Below, in pieces: positions 41,130-49,189 of a DNA stretch of 64,000 nt. Below the pieces are notes generated by a model, which saw nothing but the letters and a program-made list of their open reading frames with translations, was not told the origin of the DNA and made no database searches. Position 1 is the first letter of the stretch. Each line of letters starts with the position of its first letter. The DNA is from Flavobacterium sp. LC2016-12 (GTDB lineage: Bacteria > Bacteroidota > Bacteroidia > Flavobacteriales > Flavobacteriaceae), in NCBI RefSeq assembly GCF_015351595.1, contig NZ_JADKPT010000015.1:48480-112479 (forward strand), read 5' to 3'. The translations under genes were made by a program, and so were the position numbers.

Positions 41130-42872
41130 CTACATTATTAAACGAACTCCGCCTAGGTCTGAAACGCGATAGGAGAATTTATTTCCGGGTGAACCAATGA
41201 ACATGAAGTTTTTTGGAATTTTCCATTTTTCAGAAAGTTCATCTATAATATCAGGGCCGAAAACACCTTGTATTTCAAGGAATTCTATATCAATGTCGTC
41301 GTAAGCACGATCTAAGACTTCTAAATCTTTCTTTAAAGCTTCGTTGTTTGCACCGTCACTTTTTATATGAACTATTTTTAGTTTTTTGGTAGTTTCATTG
41401 TTTTCGACGTATTGCAATACTTTGTTCAGTATTGCGATATCATCGCCTTTGGTGAAAAATACAAATTCCTGTGAGTTAATTTCGACGCTCATTTTTTGTA
41501 AATAGCGATTGCTCACAATTACCATTCGACGTAAAGGCTGATAGAAATATTCTAACGCTTCAATTAAAAGTTTGATCAGCATGACACGGTTAAGCATAAT
41601 TCCGATAAAAATTAAGGACGGAATCATGTATTGCAAAAAGGTATAAAAGGCATTGATATTCAGCTTCATGTTTCCGATAAAAGCAGCGATGATAAACGAA
41701 ACAGCAATTACCACTGCAATACCGCGCTCGCGTTCCGGTCTTGGTAATTTTCGGCGTTTGAATTTTAGTAATAAATTCCCGATTCCGAATAATGCCATTA
41801 CTGCTAAAAAGGAGAAAGTATAAACACCAGCCAAAGATTCTAAATGTCCGCTAGTGGCAAAAAGTACTGAAATACATAGAACTAAAAAGCTAATGACAAT
41901 CCGATAATGCGAACCCCTTTTGTTTTGTTTCAAGAAAAAGTTGGGCAGAATTCGGTCTAAAGTCATTCGGTTTAATAAGCCCGAAACACCTACAAATGAA
42001 GTTAATACTGCACCACATAAAACTAAAACCGCATCTATAGAAATTAGCCATGCCAGCCAGGATCCACCTGTAGTTTCACCAAGATGGGCTAAAAGGGATT
42101 CTTTGTTTTCGCCAACTTCGGTCAGTGGAATTACACTAATTAATAATATGGCAATTACGGGATTGAAAAAACTGACAATTGCCCACATGTTTCGGAGTGT
42201 TTTTGGAAAAATGCCGTGTTCTTGTTCTTCAACAAAATTGGCAGAACTTTCGAAACCTGAAATTCCGAGCATGGCAGCTGAAAATCCAAGAAAAAGGGCT
42301 GTTTTTATATTTCCGGAAGCAATAGGAGTTTGCCAATTGACATGAAATGTTTCCAGACCATTATTTAATAAAAACCATAGAGACGCTAAAACAAGCATGG
42401 TTAAAGTTGCAAGATGGGTTAGAAAAATAATGACGGCAACAAATGCCGATTCTCCAATTCCCAAAATAGCAAGTCCGGTAAATAATATTAAAACAACTAC
42501 GGTTGCTATGGTAACATTTAATCCTTCGAAAATTCCGTGTAGGTAATGCATTCCTTCAGATGCCGAAATTACTGCAGTTGCCATGTAGGACAAAACAGTT
42601 AATGTTGCGGCAAGAGATGCAAGACGTTTTGTCGAAGTGTTTAATAGAACATTGTAAGCTCCACCATTTAAAGGAATGGCACCAACAACTTCCCCATAAA
42701 TCCGTCTGAATAAAAATAAAACGGCAGCAACAATTAATAAAGAAATCCAGGCATATTGTCCTGCATACAAAATAGTTAATGCTGAAACATATAAACAAGA
42801 AGAACTAATATCGTTTCCGCAAATTGCTGTTGCCTGTAATTGATTTAATTTCTTATGTATAACTTCTTTCAT
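41130..42872 (-). CDS. APC-family amino-acid permease with C-terminal soluble domain
   Basis: The 580-residue protein has about twelve membrane helices over residues 20-440, with the early APC motif CGNDISSSCLYVSALTILYA and GAIPLNGGAYNVLL. The last 130 residues are soluble and alpha/beta, including EFVFFTKGDDIAILNKVLQY and FMFIGSPGNKFSYRVSDLGG, which recalls a universal-stress-like or other nucleotide-binding regulatory domain. The substrate is unknown. It faces the aminotransferase gene convergently. Confidence 0.85.
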   Translation of the reverse strand: MKEVIHKKLNQLQATAICGNDISSSCLYVSALTILYAGQYAWISLLIVAAVLFLFRRIYGEVVGAIPLNGGAYNVLLNTSTKRLASLAATLTVLSYMATAVISASEGMHYLHGIFEGLNVTIATVVVLILFTGLAILGIGESAFVAVIIFLTHLATLTMLVLASLWFLLNNGLETFHVNWQTPIASGNIKTALFLGFSAAMLGISGFESSANFVEEQEHGIFPKTLRNMWAIVSFFNPVIAILLISVIPLTEVGENKESLLAHLGETTGGSWLAWLISIDAVLVLCGAVLTSFVGVSGLLNRMTLDRILPNFFLKQNKRGSHYRIVISFLVLCISVLFATSGHLESLAGVYTFSFLAVMALFGIGNLLLKFKRRKLPRPERERGIAVVIAVSFIIAAFIGNMKLNINAFYTFLQYMIPSLIFIGIMLNRVMLIKLLIEALEYFYQPLRRMVIVSNRYLQKMSVEINSQEFVFFTKGDDIAILNKVLQYVENNETTKKLKIVHIKSDGANNEALKKDLEVLDRAYDDIDIEFLEIQGVFGPDIIDELSEKWKIPKNFMFIGSPGNKFSYRVSDLGGVRLIM

Positions 42873-43002
42873 GAGTATTGAAAATTAAAAACGATTAATT
42901 CAATAATAAAAGCAACTAAAATAAATCTTAAATAAGGCAGATATTTTATAAAGGCGGAAATATTTAATTAATCAGAAATTTTGAATCTTCAATTTATGAA
43001 AA

Positions 43003-43473
43003 TTATTTTGATTCCTGAAACTTTTTAAGTGATAATAAGGCTTGCTTTTGAATTTTGTCCTGAAAAAAACCTGTCCAGCCCAGTAAATATCCTGTAACAC
43101 CAAAGGCTTGTTTGGACCATTTCCATACATCAAAATTATCAGTATGTTTAATAATTAAGCCATCCTGAAAAATAAATTCAGCTGAAATTTTATTGATTAC
43201 TTTACGATTTGTCTTGCTAAAGTTGTAAGTAGCAACCCATCTTGCAGAACCTGTAAATTCGTCTGCTTTAATATCTGAAAACTCAATTTTTATATTGCCT
43301 TTGCTTTTTAAAATCAACATTTCCCACATGTTAGAAACCTGTTCTTCTTTTAGTAAACCAAAAGCAGGATCAATAAAATGCACTTTTGGATGGTAACATT
43401 CACTCATTGTTCTAGCATCGGCATTTGCAAAAGCGGTGTAGAATTTTGCAATTAAATTTTCGTTGGTGTTCAT
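43003..43473 (-). CDS. NTF2-like (SnoaL) protein
   Basis: The 156-residue protein has the NTF2-like opening (LIAKFYTAFANADARTMSEC), the HFIDPAF segment and later strands (HTDNFDVWKWSKQAFG). Such proteins are limonene-hydrolase-like or polyketide-cyclase-like folds, or stress-linked binding proteins; no function is claimed. It is the last of the minus-strand run that starts at 45897, separated from it by 51 bp. Confidence 0.85.
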   Translation of the reverse strand: MNTNENLIAKFYTAFANADARTMSECYHPKVHFIDPAFGLLKEEQVSNMWEMLILKSKGNIKIEFSDIKADEFTGSARWVATYNFSKTNRKVINKISAEFIFQDGLIIKHTDNFDVWKWSKQAFGVTGYLLGWTGFFQDKIQKQALLSLKKFQESK

Positions 43474-43524
43474 TTAAATAAAATTAGAATATAAATATAA
43501 GATTAATTATACTAAATGTTTTAT

Positions 43525-44049
43525 TTATAATACACTAATTGCAGTTGCTGTATCAAATGTTTTTTTTGATTTATCGTATCCTGTAGAAAAGTAAGCCATT
43601 TTGTTTACTGCGGTAAAGTAACCCGTTTGATTTCCAAAAGATTTTGAGTTTCCGGCTATAATAAATCTGATTCCCTGAATGTCAGCTTTTTTGAGCTTGA
43701 TCATTTCGGCAGGAGTGAAGTAATAATAAGAAGTGGTTTTGCCTTCTACTGTTTCTTTTATATTTTTATCTACACAGGCAATAACGTCGCCATTCGCCAA
43801 ATCGACATAAACGCCACCAGAAATTCTTGCTTCAGCATTGGCAGTAGCAATTGATAATTTTAAAATACCACCTTTTTCAGTCTTCGCAACCTGAACATCT
43901 GTCTCTCCTGAAAAAGCATATTTTTCGCAGATAAAAGTATAATTTTGCGTTGCCGGATACCCTTTAGAGCCTTTTACACTCATTGTTTCCTGAGCATTTG
44001 CAAAAGTTGAAAGTAACAGTAAGATTAAAAAAGGTGTTTTAAATTTCAT
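43525..44049 (-). CDS. Hypothetical secreted protein
   Basis: The 174-residue protein has a signal peptide (MKFKTPFLILLLLSTFANAQ) and a mostly beta-strand mature part (NYTFICEKYAFSGETDVQVA, IRFIIAGNSKSFGNQTGYF). I recognise no family. It lies 9 bp after the lipoprotein gene and is probably cotranscribed with it. Confidence 0.75.
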   Translation of the reverse strand: MKFKTPFLILLLLSTFANAQETMSVKGSKGYPATQNYTFICEKYAFSGETDVQVAKTEKGGILKLSIATANAEARISGGVYVDLANGDVIACVDKNIKETVEGKTTSYYYFTPAEMIKLKKADIQGIRFIIAGNSKSFGNQTGYFTAVNKMAYFSTGYDKSKKTFDTATAISVL

Positions 44050-44058
44050 AGTTTTAGT

Positions 44059-44535
44059 TTATTGTCCTTCTATTTTAGAATCAAATTTTTCGTCCCAATC
44101 CATCGATTTTATTGCAGAAACTAAATTGTCTTCATTTACAAAAACCCGTAACTCCTTGTTAGCTACTTTTTTGCTGTATAATGCATGATAGCGGTAAATG
44201 ACTTCTTGTTTAGTTCTGTAAACACCGTCTAATTTCAAGTCAATAAAACTTCCGTAATATTGTCTAAATCTTTGACAGGTTTTTGTCAATCGTTCCTCGG
44301 TTGTATTTTCCATAACCGACTTTGTAACCTCGGTTTCGTTAAAAGGTTTAAACTTTGACGTGTTACAAGTTTCCAAAACTCTCTTGCCTAAATCGTATGC
44401 CTTTTTCTGTTGATTCGCATTAACTTCAGCAGTTGGAATTTGTTTTATTTTTAAATCTTCGGTGTCCCGGGTTACAGTTTTAGATTTACATCCAATTAAC
44501 AACAACAAACATATAATCAATACTGCTTTCTTCAT
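44059..44535 (-). CDS. Small lipoprotein
   Basis: The 158-residue protein has a clear lipoprotein signal (MKKAVLIICLLLLIGC, Cys16) followed by KSKT and a helical mature part. The later half has a DUF3887/snoaL-like beta pattern (FIDLKLDGVYRTKQEVIYRY). Its function is unknown. It is 6 bp after the M23 peptidase gene. Confidence 0.75.
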   Translation of the reverse strand: MKKAVLIICLLLLIGCKSKTVTRDTEDLKIKQIPTAEVNANQQKKAYDLGKRVLETCNTSKFKPFNETEVTKSVMENTTEERLTKTCQRFRQYYGSFIDLKLDGVYRTKQEVIYRYHALYSKKVANKELRVFVNEDNLVSAIKSMDWDEKFDSKIEGQ

Positions 44536-44541
44536 AACTAT

Positions 44542-45219
44542 TTATGTTATTTTTAATAATAAGTTGGGATCAGGGCAATTTTCGATGTAGAAATTTAAAT
44601 CATTACTGTTGCAAACGCCGGGATAATCTCCCCAATAATCTTCAATATCCTGTATAATCTGAAAATGCACATGCGGTGCATAATCTCCGTTAACAGCTGC
44701 ATTTCCAAGAGTTGCAATTTGTTCTCCCCTCTTAAATTGCTTCCCAACATTAAGGTCTTTTATACTTTCTAACGATAAATGTCCGTATAAAGTATAAAAT
44801 TTTTCATTTTCAATTTCATGCTCCAAAATGATGGTTGGGCCATAATCACCTAAACCAACGTTATTTTTAAAACTATGTACTTTCCCATCAAGCGGTGCCA
44901 AAACTGCTGTGTTTACTTTGGTCCACAAATCAAGACCAATATGTATGTTTCGTTCCGGAACAGAATCGTTTTTAAAAATTGTACTTCTTTTATATAGTGT
45001 CCGACCTTCTATATAACCGCCAAAAGCTACTTCGGCATTGTTGCTTTTTAAATAATTAGAAATAAAACTCTCAAATTCAGAAGCATTTTCCGGTTTGCTT
45101 TCCATTAATTCTTTGTTCGTAATGGATAAATCTAAAGGGATGTAATCTGAAAAATCAATACTTGCATCAATAATTTTAGTAGGTGGAATGGCTTTTAAAA
45201 TAGAAACTAGGGTTTTCAT
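44542..45219 (-). CDS. M23-type metallopeptidase domain protein without signal peptide
   Basis: The 225-residue protein has an M23 (LytM-like) domain: the zinc ligands are in HIGLDLW (HxxxD) and the C-terminal HVHFQII (HxH), with TLYGHLS between them. All zinc and catalytic residues are visible. It has no signal peptide or membrane segment, unlike most M23 cell-wall endopeptidases, so it may act in the cytoplasm. It follows the aminopropyltransferase-like gene by 12 bp. Confidence 0.8.
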   Translation of the reverse strand: MKTLVSILKAIPPTKIIDASIDFSDYIPLDLSITNKELMESKPENASEFESFISNYLKSNNAEVAFGGYIEGRTLYKRSTIFKNDSVPERNIHIGLDLWTKVNTAVLAPLDGKVHSFKNNVGLGDYGPTIILEHEIENEKFYTLYGHLSLESIKDLNVGKQFKRGEQIATLGNAAVNGDYAPHVHFQIIQDIEDYWGDYPGVCNSNDLNFYIENCPDPNLLLKIT

Positions 45220-45231
45220 AAAAGGTAAAAT

Positions 45232-45897
45232 TTAGGCAACTTTTTCAATTATTATTAGTTCATTATGATCTTCTATGCGGGGCAGCATTTTAGAAGAAAA
45301 TTGTTTAGGATTTATTTCTGCAATATAGTTCCGATTTCTGACATTATGTGCTTCATCGAGAATCATTGTGTTAAAAAGTACAAACCCCTGATTTTTTAAA
45401 AGCGAACAAACCCGCTCACTAAAAAAACGTTCAAACAAAAAATTAGGCATTTTAGTATCTTCAAAAATATCAATTATAATAAGATTGTATTGATCTTTGG
45501 TTTTTAAAACAAATTCAAAAGCATCGTCAATTATAATTTCAAGCTGTTTGATCTGATTCAGGTTAAAATATTCATTTGCAATCTGAATCATCTCTGAGTC
45601 AATTTCGACACCGGTAATTTTACCTTTGTATTCAATTTCATCAACCAGCGTTTTTACAACACTTCCGCCTGCAACTCCCAGTAATAAAATATGATCCATA
45701 TCAAGAATGGTTTTATAACCAATGTTACGCAATCCGTACCTTAATATACGCTGTAAACTTCCGTACGAATAATTTGTATTTTCAGAGTCTAAAACCAATT
45801 CGCCATTTGCCCAGGTAACTTCGATCATTTTGCTTCTTACCGATTTTTTCTTAAAAATTTTGATTGGAATAAGATAACTGAAAAATTTTTGGATCAT
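45232..45897 (-). CDS. Spermidine synthase-like methyltransferase-fold protein
   Basis: The 221-residue protein has the SAM-binding LLGVAGGSVVKTLVDE and the D-x-E motif GVEIDSEMIQIANEYFN, as in polyamine aminopropyltransferases. However, the N-terminal substrate-binding domain is short, and the usual DSTDP motif is replaced by IDIFEDTKMPNFLFE. It is therefore better described as spermidine synthase-like than as SpeE. It starts a run with the M23 peptidase, the lipoprotein and two more genes. Confidence 0.8.
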   Translation of the reverse strand: MIQKFFSYLIPIKIFKKKSVRSKMIEVTWANGELVLDSENTNYSYGSLQRILRYGLRNIGYKTILDMDHILLLGVAGGSVVKTLVDEIEYKGKITGVEIDSEMIQIANEYFNLNQIKQLEIIIDDAFEFVLKTKDQYNLIIIDIFEDTKMPNFLFERFFSERVCSLLKNQGFVLFNTMILDEAHNVRNRNYIAEINPKQFSSKMLPRIEDHNELIIIEKVA

Positions 45898-45962
45898 TTG
45901 TAAAGCTTTTACTCAAAAATACCATTTTAAATCTTTTATTTTGCATGAAATAATAAATTTTA

Positions 45963-46514
45963 ATGAAGAAACAATTGTACAAATTCATCTTTTTTAAGCT
46001 AATGGGCTGGAAAATAAGAGGAATTGAAAATGCAGAAGTGAAAAAATGTGTGATGATGGTGATGCCACATACAAGTAATCATGATTTTTATTTAGGAATT
46101 TTTACCCGCGGAATTTCAGGATTAGAAATGAACTGGGTAGGAAAAAAAGAGTTATTCAAATTCCCTTTCGGATATTACTTCAGAAGTGTGGGAGGTGAGC
46201 CTTTAGATCGCTCCGGCGGATTGAACAAAGTAGATTCAATTGCGGCTATTTTTGAACGTAAGGAAGTTTTTCGTTTAGCAGTGGCTCCTGAAGGAACACG
46301 TAAAAAAGTAACTGAAATTAAAACTGGTTTTTATTATATCGCACTTAAAGCAAATGTGCCTATTATTCCTGTGGCTTTTGATTGGGGTAAAAAAGAAGTT
46401 AATTTAGGAAAGCCGTTTTATCCGACTGGTGACTTTGAAGCCGATTTACAAATTTTGAAAAAACATTATGAACATGTTTTAGGTAAGATTCCTCAGGACG
46501 GTTTTAAATTGTAA
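45963..46514 (+). CDS. 1-acyl-glycerol-3-phosphate acyltransferase-like
   Basis: The 183-residue protein has the acyltransferase motifs HTSNHD (HX4D) at about 35-40 and APEGTRKK (the FPEGTR-type motif) at about 105-112. It is shorter than PlsC (about 245) and lacks a strong N-terminal membrane helix, but such short forms are widespread in Bacteroidota. A role in phospholipid or lipid A acylation is likely. It is divergent from the spermidine synthase-like gene. Confidence 0.88.
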   Translation: MKKQLYKFIFFKLMGWKIRGIENAEVKKCVMMVMPHTSNHDFYLGIFTRGISGLEMNWVGKKELFKFPFGYYFRSVGGEPLDRSGGLNKVDSIAAIFERKEVFRLAVAPEGTRKKVTEIKTGFYYIALKANVPIIPVAFDWGKKEVNLGKPFYPTGDFEADLQILKKHYEHVLGKIPQDGFKL

Positions 46515-46598
46515 ATTTTGAATATTTTTTTCAGTTGCGTGAGAATCCCATAAATAAAAAATATTTTGAAAAATTTTCAAATACGCGAAAATTTCAAA

Positions 46599-47075
46599 TT
46601 ACGGGATGTACACCTTAAATGTCCCGTTTTTATAAAAAAATACAATTTTCTCAACTTCGTCTTCTTCTGAAATGAAATTTGAACTTTTAACTTCTACAGC
46701 ATTTCTTGTTTCTGTTTTTACTTCTTCGTTATAATTGATTTCAGAAAATAAATCTCCACCGACAAAATCTTCAGAAGATGAAATAGGGGTGAGAGGTTTT
46801 ACAATTTCTGTAGCTACTTCGTTATTTGAATTTAAAGTTTGATCTTCGACTTTAGGAAAACTTCCTTTTCCATTTAAGATCCAATACAAATCTACATCCG
46901 GAAAAACATCCAAAATTTTCATTACAAAATCTAAACTAGGTTTGTTTCTTCCTGAAAGCAGGTGAGACATACTAGAGCGTTGCACCCCAATTTTATCCGC
47001 AAAAGTAGAGGCATTTAGACCATAATAATCCAGTATAATTTCAAGTCGTTTTACAAAATCATCGATGTTTACCAT
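46599..47075 (-). CDS. XRE-family transcriptional regulator
   Basis: The 158-residue protein has an N-terminal helix-turn-helix of the Cro/C1 type (about 1-65: FADKIGVQRSSMSHLLSGRN and KPSLDFVMKILDVFPDVDLY) and a polar C-terminal region rich in Glu, Ser and Asn that ends in a short strand. No enzymatic or sensor domain is visible. Its start codon lies inside one of six TTTAC-N4-GTAAA palindromes shared with the divergent M14 gene, so autoregulation and control of that gene are very likely. Confidence 0.9.
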   Translation of the reverse strand: MVNIDDFVKRLEIILDYYGLNASTFADKIGVQRSSMSHLLSGRNKPSLDFVMKILDVFPDVDLYWILNGKGSFPKVEDQTLNSNNEVATEIVKPLTPISSSEDFVGGDLFSEINYNEEVKTETRNAVEVKSSNFISEEDEVEKIVFFYKNGTFKVYIP

Positions 47076-47152
47076 TGTAAATTATTATTTTAAAAAGTCC
47101 TGTTTACAAATGTAACTAAAAGAAAGTAATAAAGCAATTTTACAGTTGTAAA
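47067..47152 (-). promoter_or_regulatory. Three operator sites over the XRE promoter and start
   Basis: Palindromes TTTAC-N4-GTAAA lie at 47068-47081 (perfect, on the start codon), 47103-47116 (one mismatch) and 47139-47152 (perfect). The spacing is 35-36 bp. The second covers the -7 box of the regulator's own promoter. Confidence 0.75.
47107..47137 (-). promoter_or_regulatory. Promoter of the XRE regulator gene
   Basis: On the minus strand TTG (47137-47135), a 20-bp gap and TACATTTG (47114-47107) fit the consensus. The -7 box is inside operator site two, so the regulator should repress itself. Confidence 0.5.
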
Positions 47153-47302
47153 TCGTTGACAATTTCGATAAAATATCAAATAATAACTTTATATAAAATA
47201 GTATAACTTATTGAAATACAAATACTAATATACATTAATGTTAACTAATAACAAATGTTAACTGATAATCACAAAATCAACGAATTAATTGTTCAAAGCA
47301 TG

Positions 47303-47374
47303 TTTACAATTATAAATTATTCTATCTTTGAATTGTTTACAATTGTAAAAATAAAGATGTTTACTTTTGTAAAC
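47303..47374 (+). promoter_or_regulatory. Three operator sites at the M14 peptidase promoter
   Basis: Sites lie at 47303-47316 (one mismatch), 47336-47349 (perfect) and 47360-47373 (perfect; with one flanking base each side it forms GTTTACTTTTGTAAAC). The -7 box TATCTTTG lies between the first and second, so the sites bracket the likely start of transcription. Confidence 0.75.
47323..47330 (+). promoter_or_regulatory. -7 box TATCTTTG of the M14 peptidase gene
   Basis: TATCTTTG fits TAnnTTTG and lies 58 bp before the ATG at 47388. The expected -33 region overlaps the first downstream operator site. Confidence 0.45.
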
Positions 47375-47387
47375 TAATCAAAAGACA

Positions 47388-48542
47388 ATGAATTTAGAAG
47401 AATTATTTAGCCTGCACAAAGAACAATCTATAAAGGGACGTTACTTGACATTAGATCATATTGAGCCTTTATTAGACAAATTAAATACTAATAACCAGGT
47501 TCAGATTATTGGTAAATCGGTTTTAGATAAACCTATATATAGTTATCAAATTGGTACAGGAGAAACTCGTATTTATCTATGGTCTCAAATGCATGGTAAC
47601 GAAAGTACAACCACTAAAGCTCTTTTTGACTTTATTAATGTATTAAATAGTGGCTCACACTTTGCGAAAAAATTACTCGAAAAGTTCACTTTTTATGCTA
47701 TTCCAATACTTAATCCTGATGGTGCAGCGCTTTATACACGTGAAAATGCCAACAAAATTGACTTAAATAGAGATTCTCAGAACCTGACTCAACCTGAAAG
47801 TAACGTTTTGAGGGAAGTTTTCGAGAAATTTAAACCCCATTATTGTTTTAACCTTCATGATCAGCGTACGATTTTTGGTGCTGGTAATTCTGGTAAACCT
47901 GCAACAGTTTCTTTTTTAGCGCCTTCTTATAATCAGGAAAGAGAGATAAACGAAAACAGATTAAAAGCTATAAATGTAATTGCAGGAATCAATGATACGC
48001 TGCAACAATATATTCCGGGACAAGTTGGTCGATTTGATGATTCGTTCAATATCAACTGTATAGGAGATACTTTTCAATTTTTGGGCGTACCAACAATTTT
48101 ATTTGAAGCAGGTCATTTTCCTAATGATTACGAACGCGAAATCACGAGAAAGTTCATATTTTTCTCACTTATTTCGAGTTTTGAACTGCTTTCCGAAAAC
48201 GATTTAGTTGATAATAGAATTAATGATTATTTGAATATTTCACAAAATAAAGTGGTTTTTTATGATTTTATGTATAAAAACATCAAAATAAATTATGATG
48301 GTATCGAAATTATTACGAATTTTGTCGCACAATACAAAGAAGAATTGATTGAAAATAAGATTCACTTTAACGCCTACATCACAGAAGTAGGTGAATTAGA
48401 AAATTATTTTGGACATTATGAATATGACGCTCAGGGAGCATTTTATTCCGATAATCATAATAGTTTTCCGAAAGTGAACGAAAAAGCAGATTTTTATTTA
48501 AATAAAAATGTTAAATTTGTTAACGGATTGATAAAAAGTTAA
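47388..48542 (+). CDS. M14-family zinc carboxypeptidase-like protein
   Basis: The 384-residue protein has the M14 zinc site HGNE (MHGNESTTTKALFDF, about 65-80), ILNPDGAALYTR and RENANKIDLNRD around the substrate-binding Asn-Arg, HDQRTIFGAGNSG, and the catalytic Glu region ILFEAGHFPNDYERE. It has no signal peptide, so the peptidase appears cytoplasmic. The C-terminal part, from about 290, is a separate beta-rich domain. It is controlled by the divergent XRE gene according to the operator layout. Confidence 0.87.
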   Translation: MNLEELFSLHKEQSIKGRYLTLDHIEPLLDKLNTNNQVQIIGKSVLDKPIYSYQIGTGETRIYLWSQMHGNESTTTKALFDFINVLNSGSHFAKKLLEKFTFYAIPILNPDGAALYTRENANKIDLNRDSQNLTQPESNVLREVFEKFKPHYCFNLHDQRTIFGAGNSGKPATVSFLAPSYNQEREINENRLKAINVIAGINDTLQQYIPGQVGRFDDSFNINCIGDTFQFLGVPTILFEAGHFPNDYEREITRKFIFFSLISSFELLSENDLVDNRINDYLNISQNKVVFYDFMYKNIKINYDGIEIITNFVAQYKEELIENKIHFNAYITEVGELENYFGHYEYDAQGAFYSDNHNSFPKVNEKADFYLNKNVKFVNGLIKS

Positions 48543-48619
48543 TTTTTATGTGAATTTGTTGTTTTTTATATATATTTTTATACTTTGTAATAGCAATTAG
48601 TAATATTAATTAAAGAATT

Positions 48620-49099
48620 ATGAGTAAATTTCGTTTAGATGAAGTAGATCACCAGATTTTAGATATGTTAATAGACAATACGAGAGTTCCGTTTACTGAC
48701 ATTGCAAAAAAACTATTGATATCTGCTGGGACAGTACATGTTAGAGTAAAAAAGATGGAAGACGCCGGTATAATAATGGGATCTTCATTAGCCTTAGATT
48801 ACGACAAATTAGGGTATTCATTTATTGCTTATGTGGGTGTATTCCTTAATAATACATCTCAAACAAAATTTGTATTAGAGCGAATCAATCAAATTCCATT
48901 CGTAACAGTGGCTTCTGTAACGACAGGAAAATTTAATATTTTTTGCAAAATTAGAGCAAAAGACACTAAGCATGCAAAAGAAGTTATCTTTATGATTGAT
49001 GATATTGAAGGGGTTTACAGAACAGAGACTATGATTTCATTAGAAGAAAGTATTAACGATAAGAAGCGTTTGATGCATACTATTTTTAAAAATATGTAA
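48620..49099 (+). CDS. Lrp/AsnC-family transcriptional regulator
   Basis: The 159-residue protein has an N-terminal helix-turn-helix (HQILDMLIDNTRVPFTDIAK and LLISAGTVHVRVKKMEDAGI) and a C-terminal RAM ligand-binding domain (FIAYVGVFLNN, FVTVASVTTGKFNIFCKI). It is of family-typical length. It lies 77 bp after the M14 gene and ends at a strong terminator; whether it shares that promoter is open. Regulation by an amino acid is likely by family. Confidence 0.92.
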   Translation: MSKFRLDEVDHQILDMLIDNTRVPFTDIAKKLLISAGTVHVRVKKMEDAGIIMGSSLALDYDKLGYSFIAYVGVFLNNTSQTKFVLERINQIPFVTVASVTTGKFNIFCKIRAKDTKHAKEVIFMIDDIEGVYRTETMISLEESINDKKRLMHTIFKNM

Positions 49100-49127
49100 T
49101 ATTTTCTTGAATGCTATATTAAAATAT

Positions 49128-49157
49128 AACCTCAAGTTTATTCTTGGGGTTTTTTTA
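49128..49157 (+). terminator. Terminator of the Lrp/AsnC gene
   Basis: AACCTCAAG and CTTGGGGTT pair with one G-T wobble around a 6-nt loop and end in seven T. Confidence 0.85.
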
Positions 49158-49189
49158 TGACTAATTAACCAACCAACTACAACACGATT

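Noticed and set aside
41079..41200. Plus-strand frame reading TGGLEKPDTFAPEKLDATLL and onward
   Set aside because: It runs into the antisense of the permease gene and has no start or upstream support, so it is probably chance next to the repeat element.
45232..45897. Annotation as spermidine synthase SpeE
   Set aside because: The SAM site is present, but the DSTDP-type substrate motif and the normal N-terminal domain are missing; only the fold is supported.
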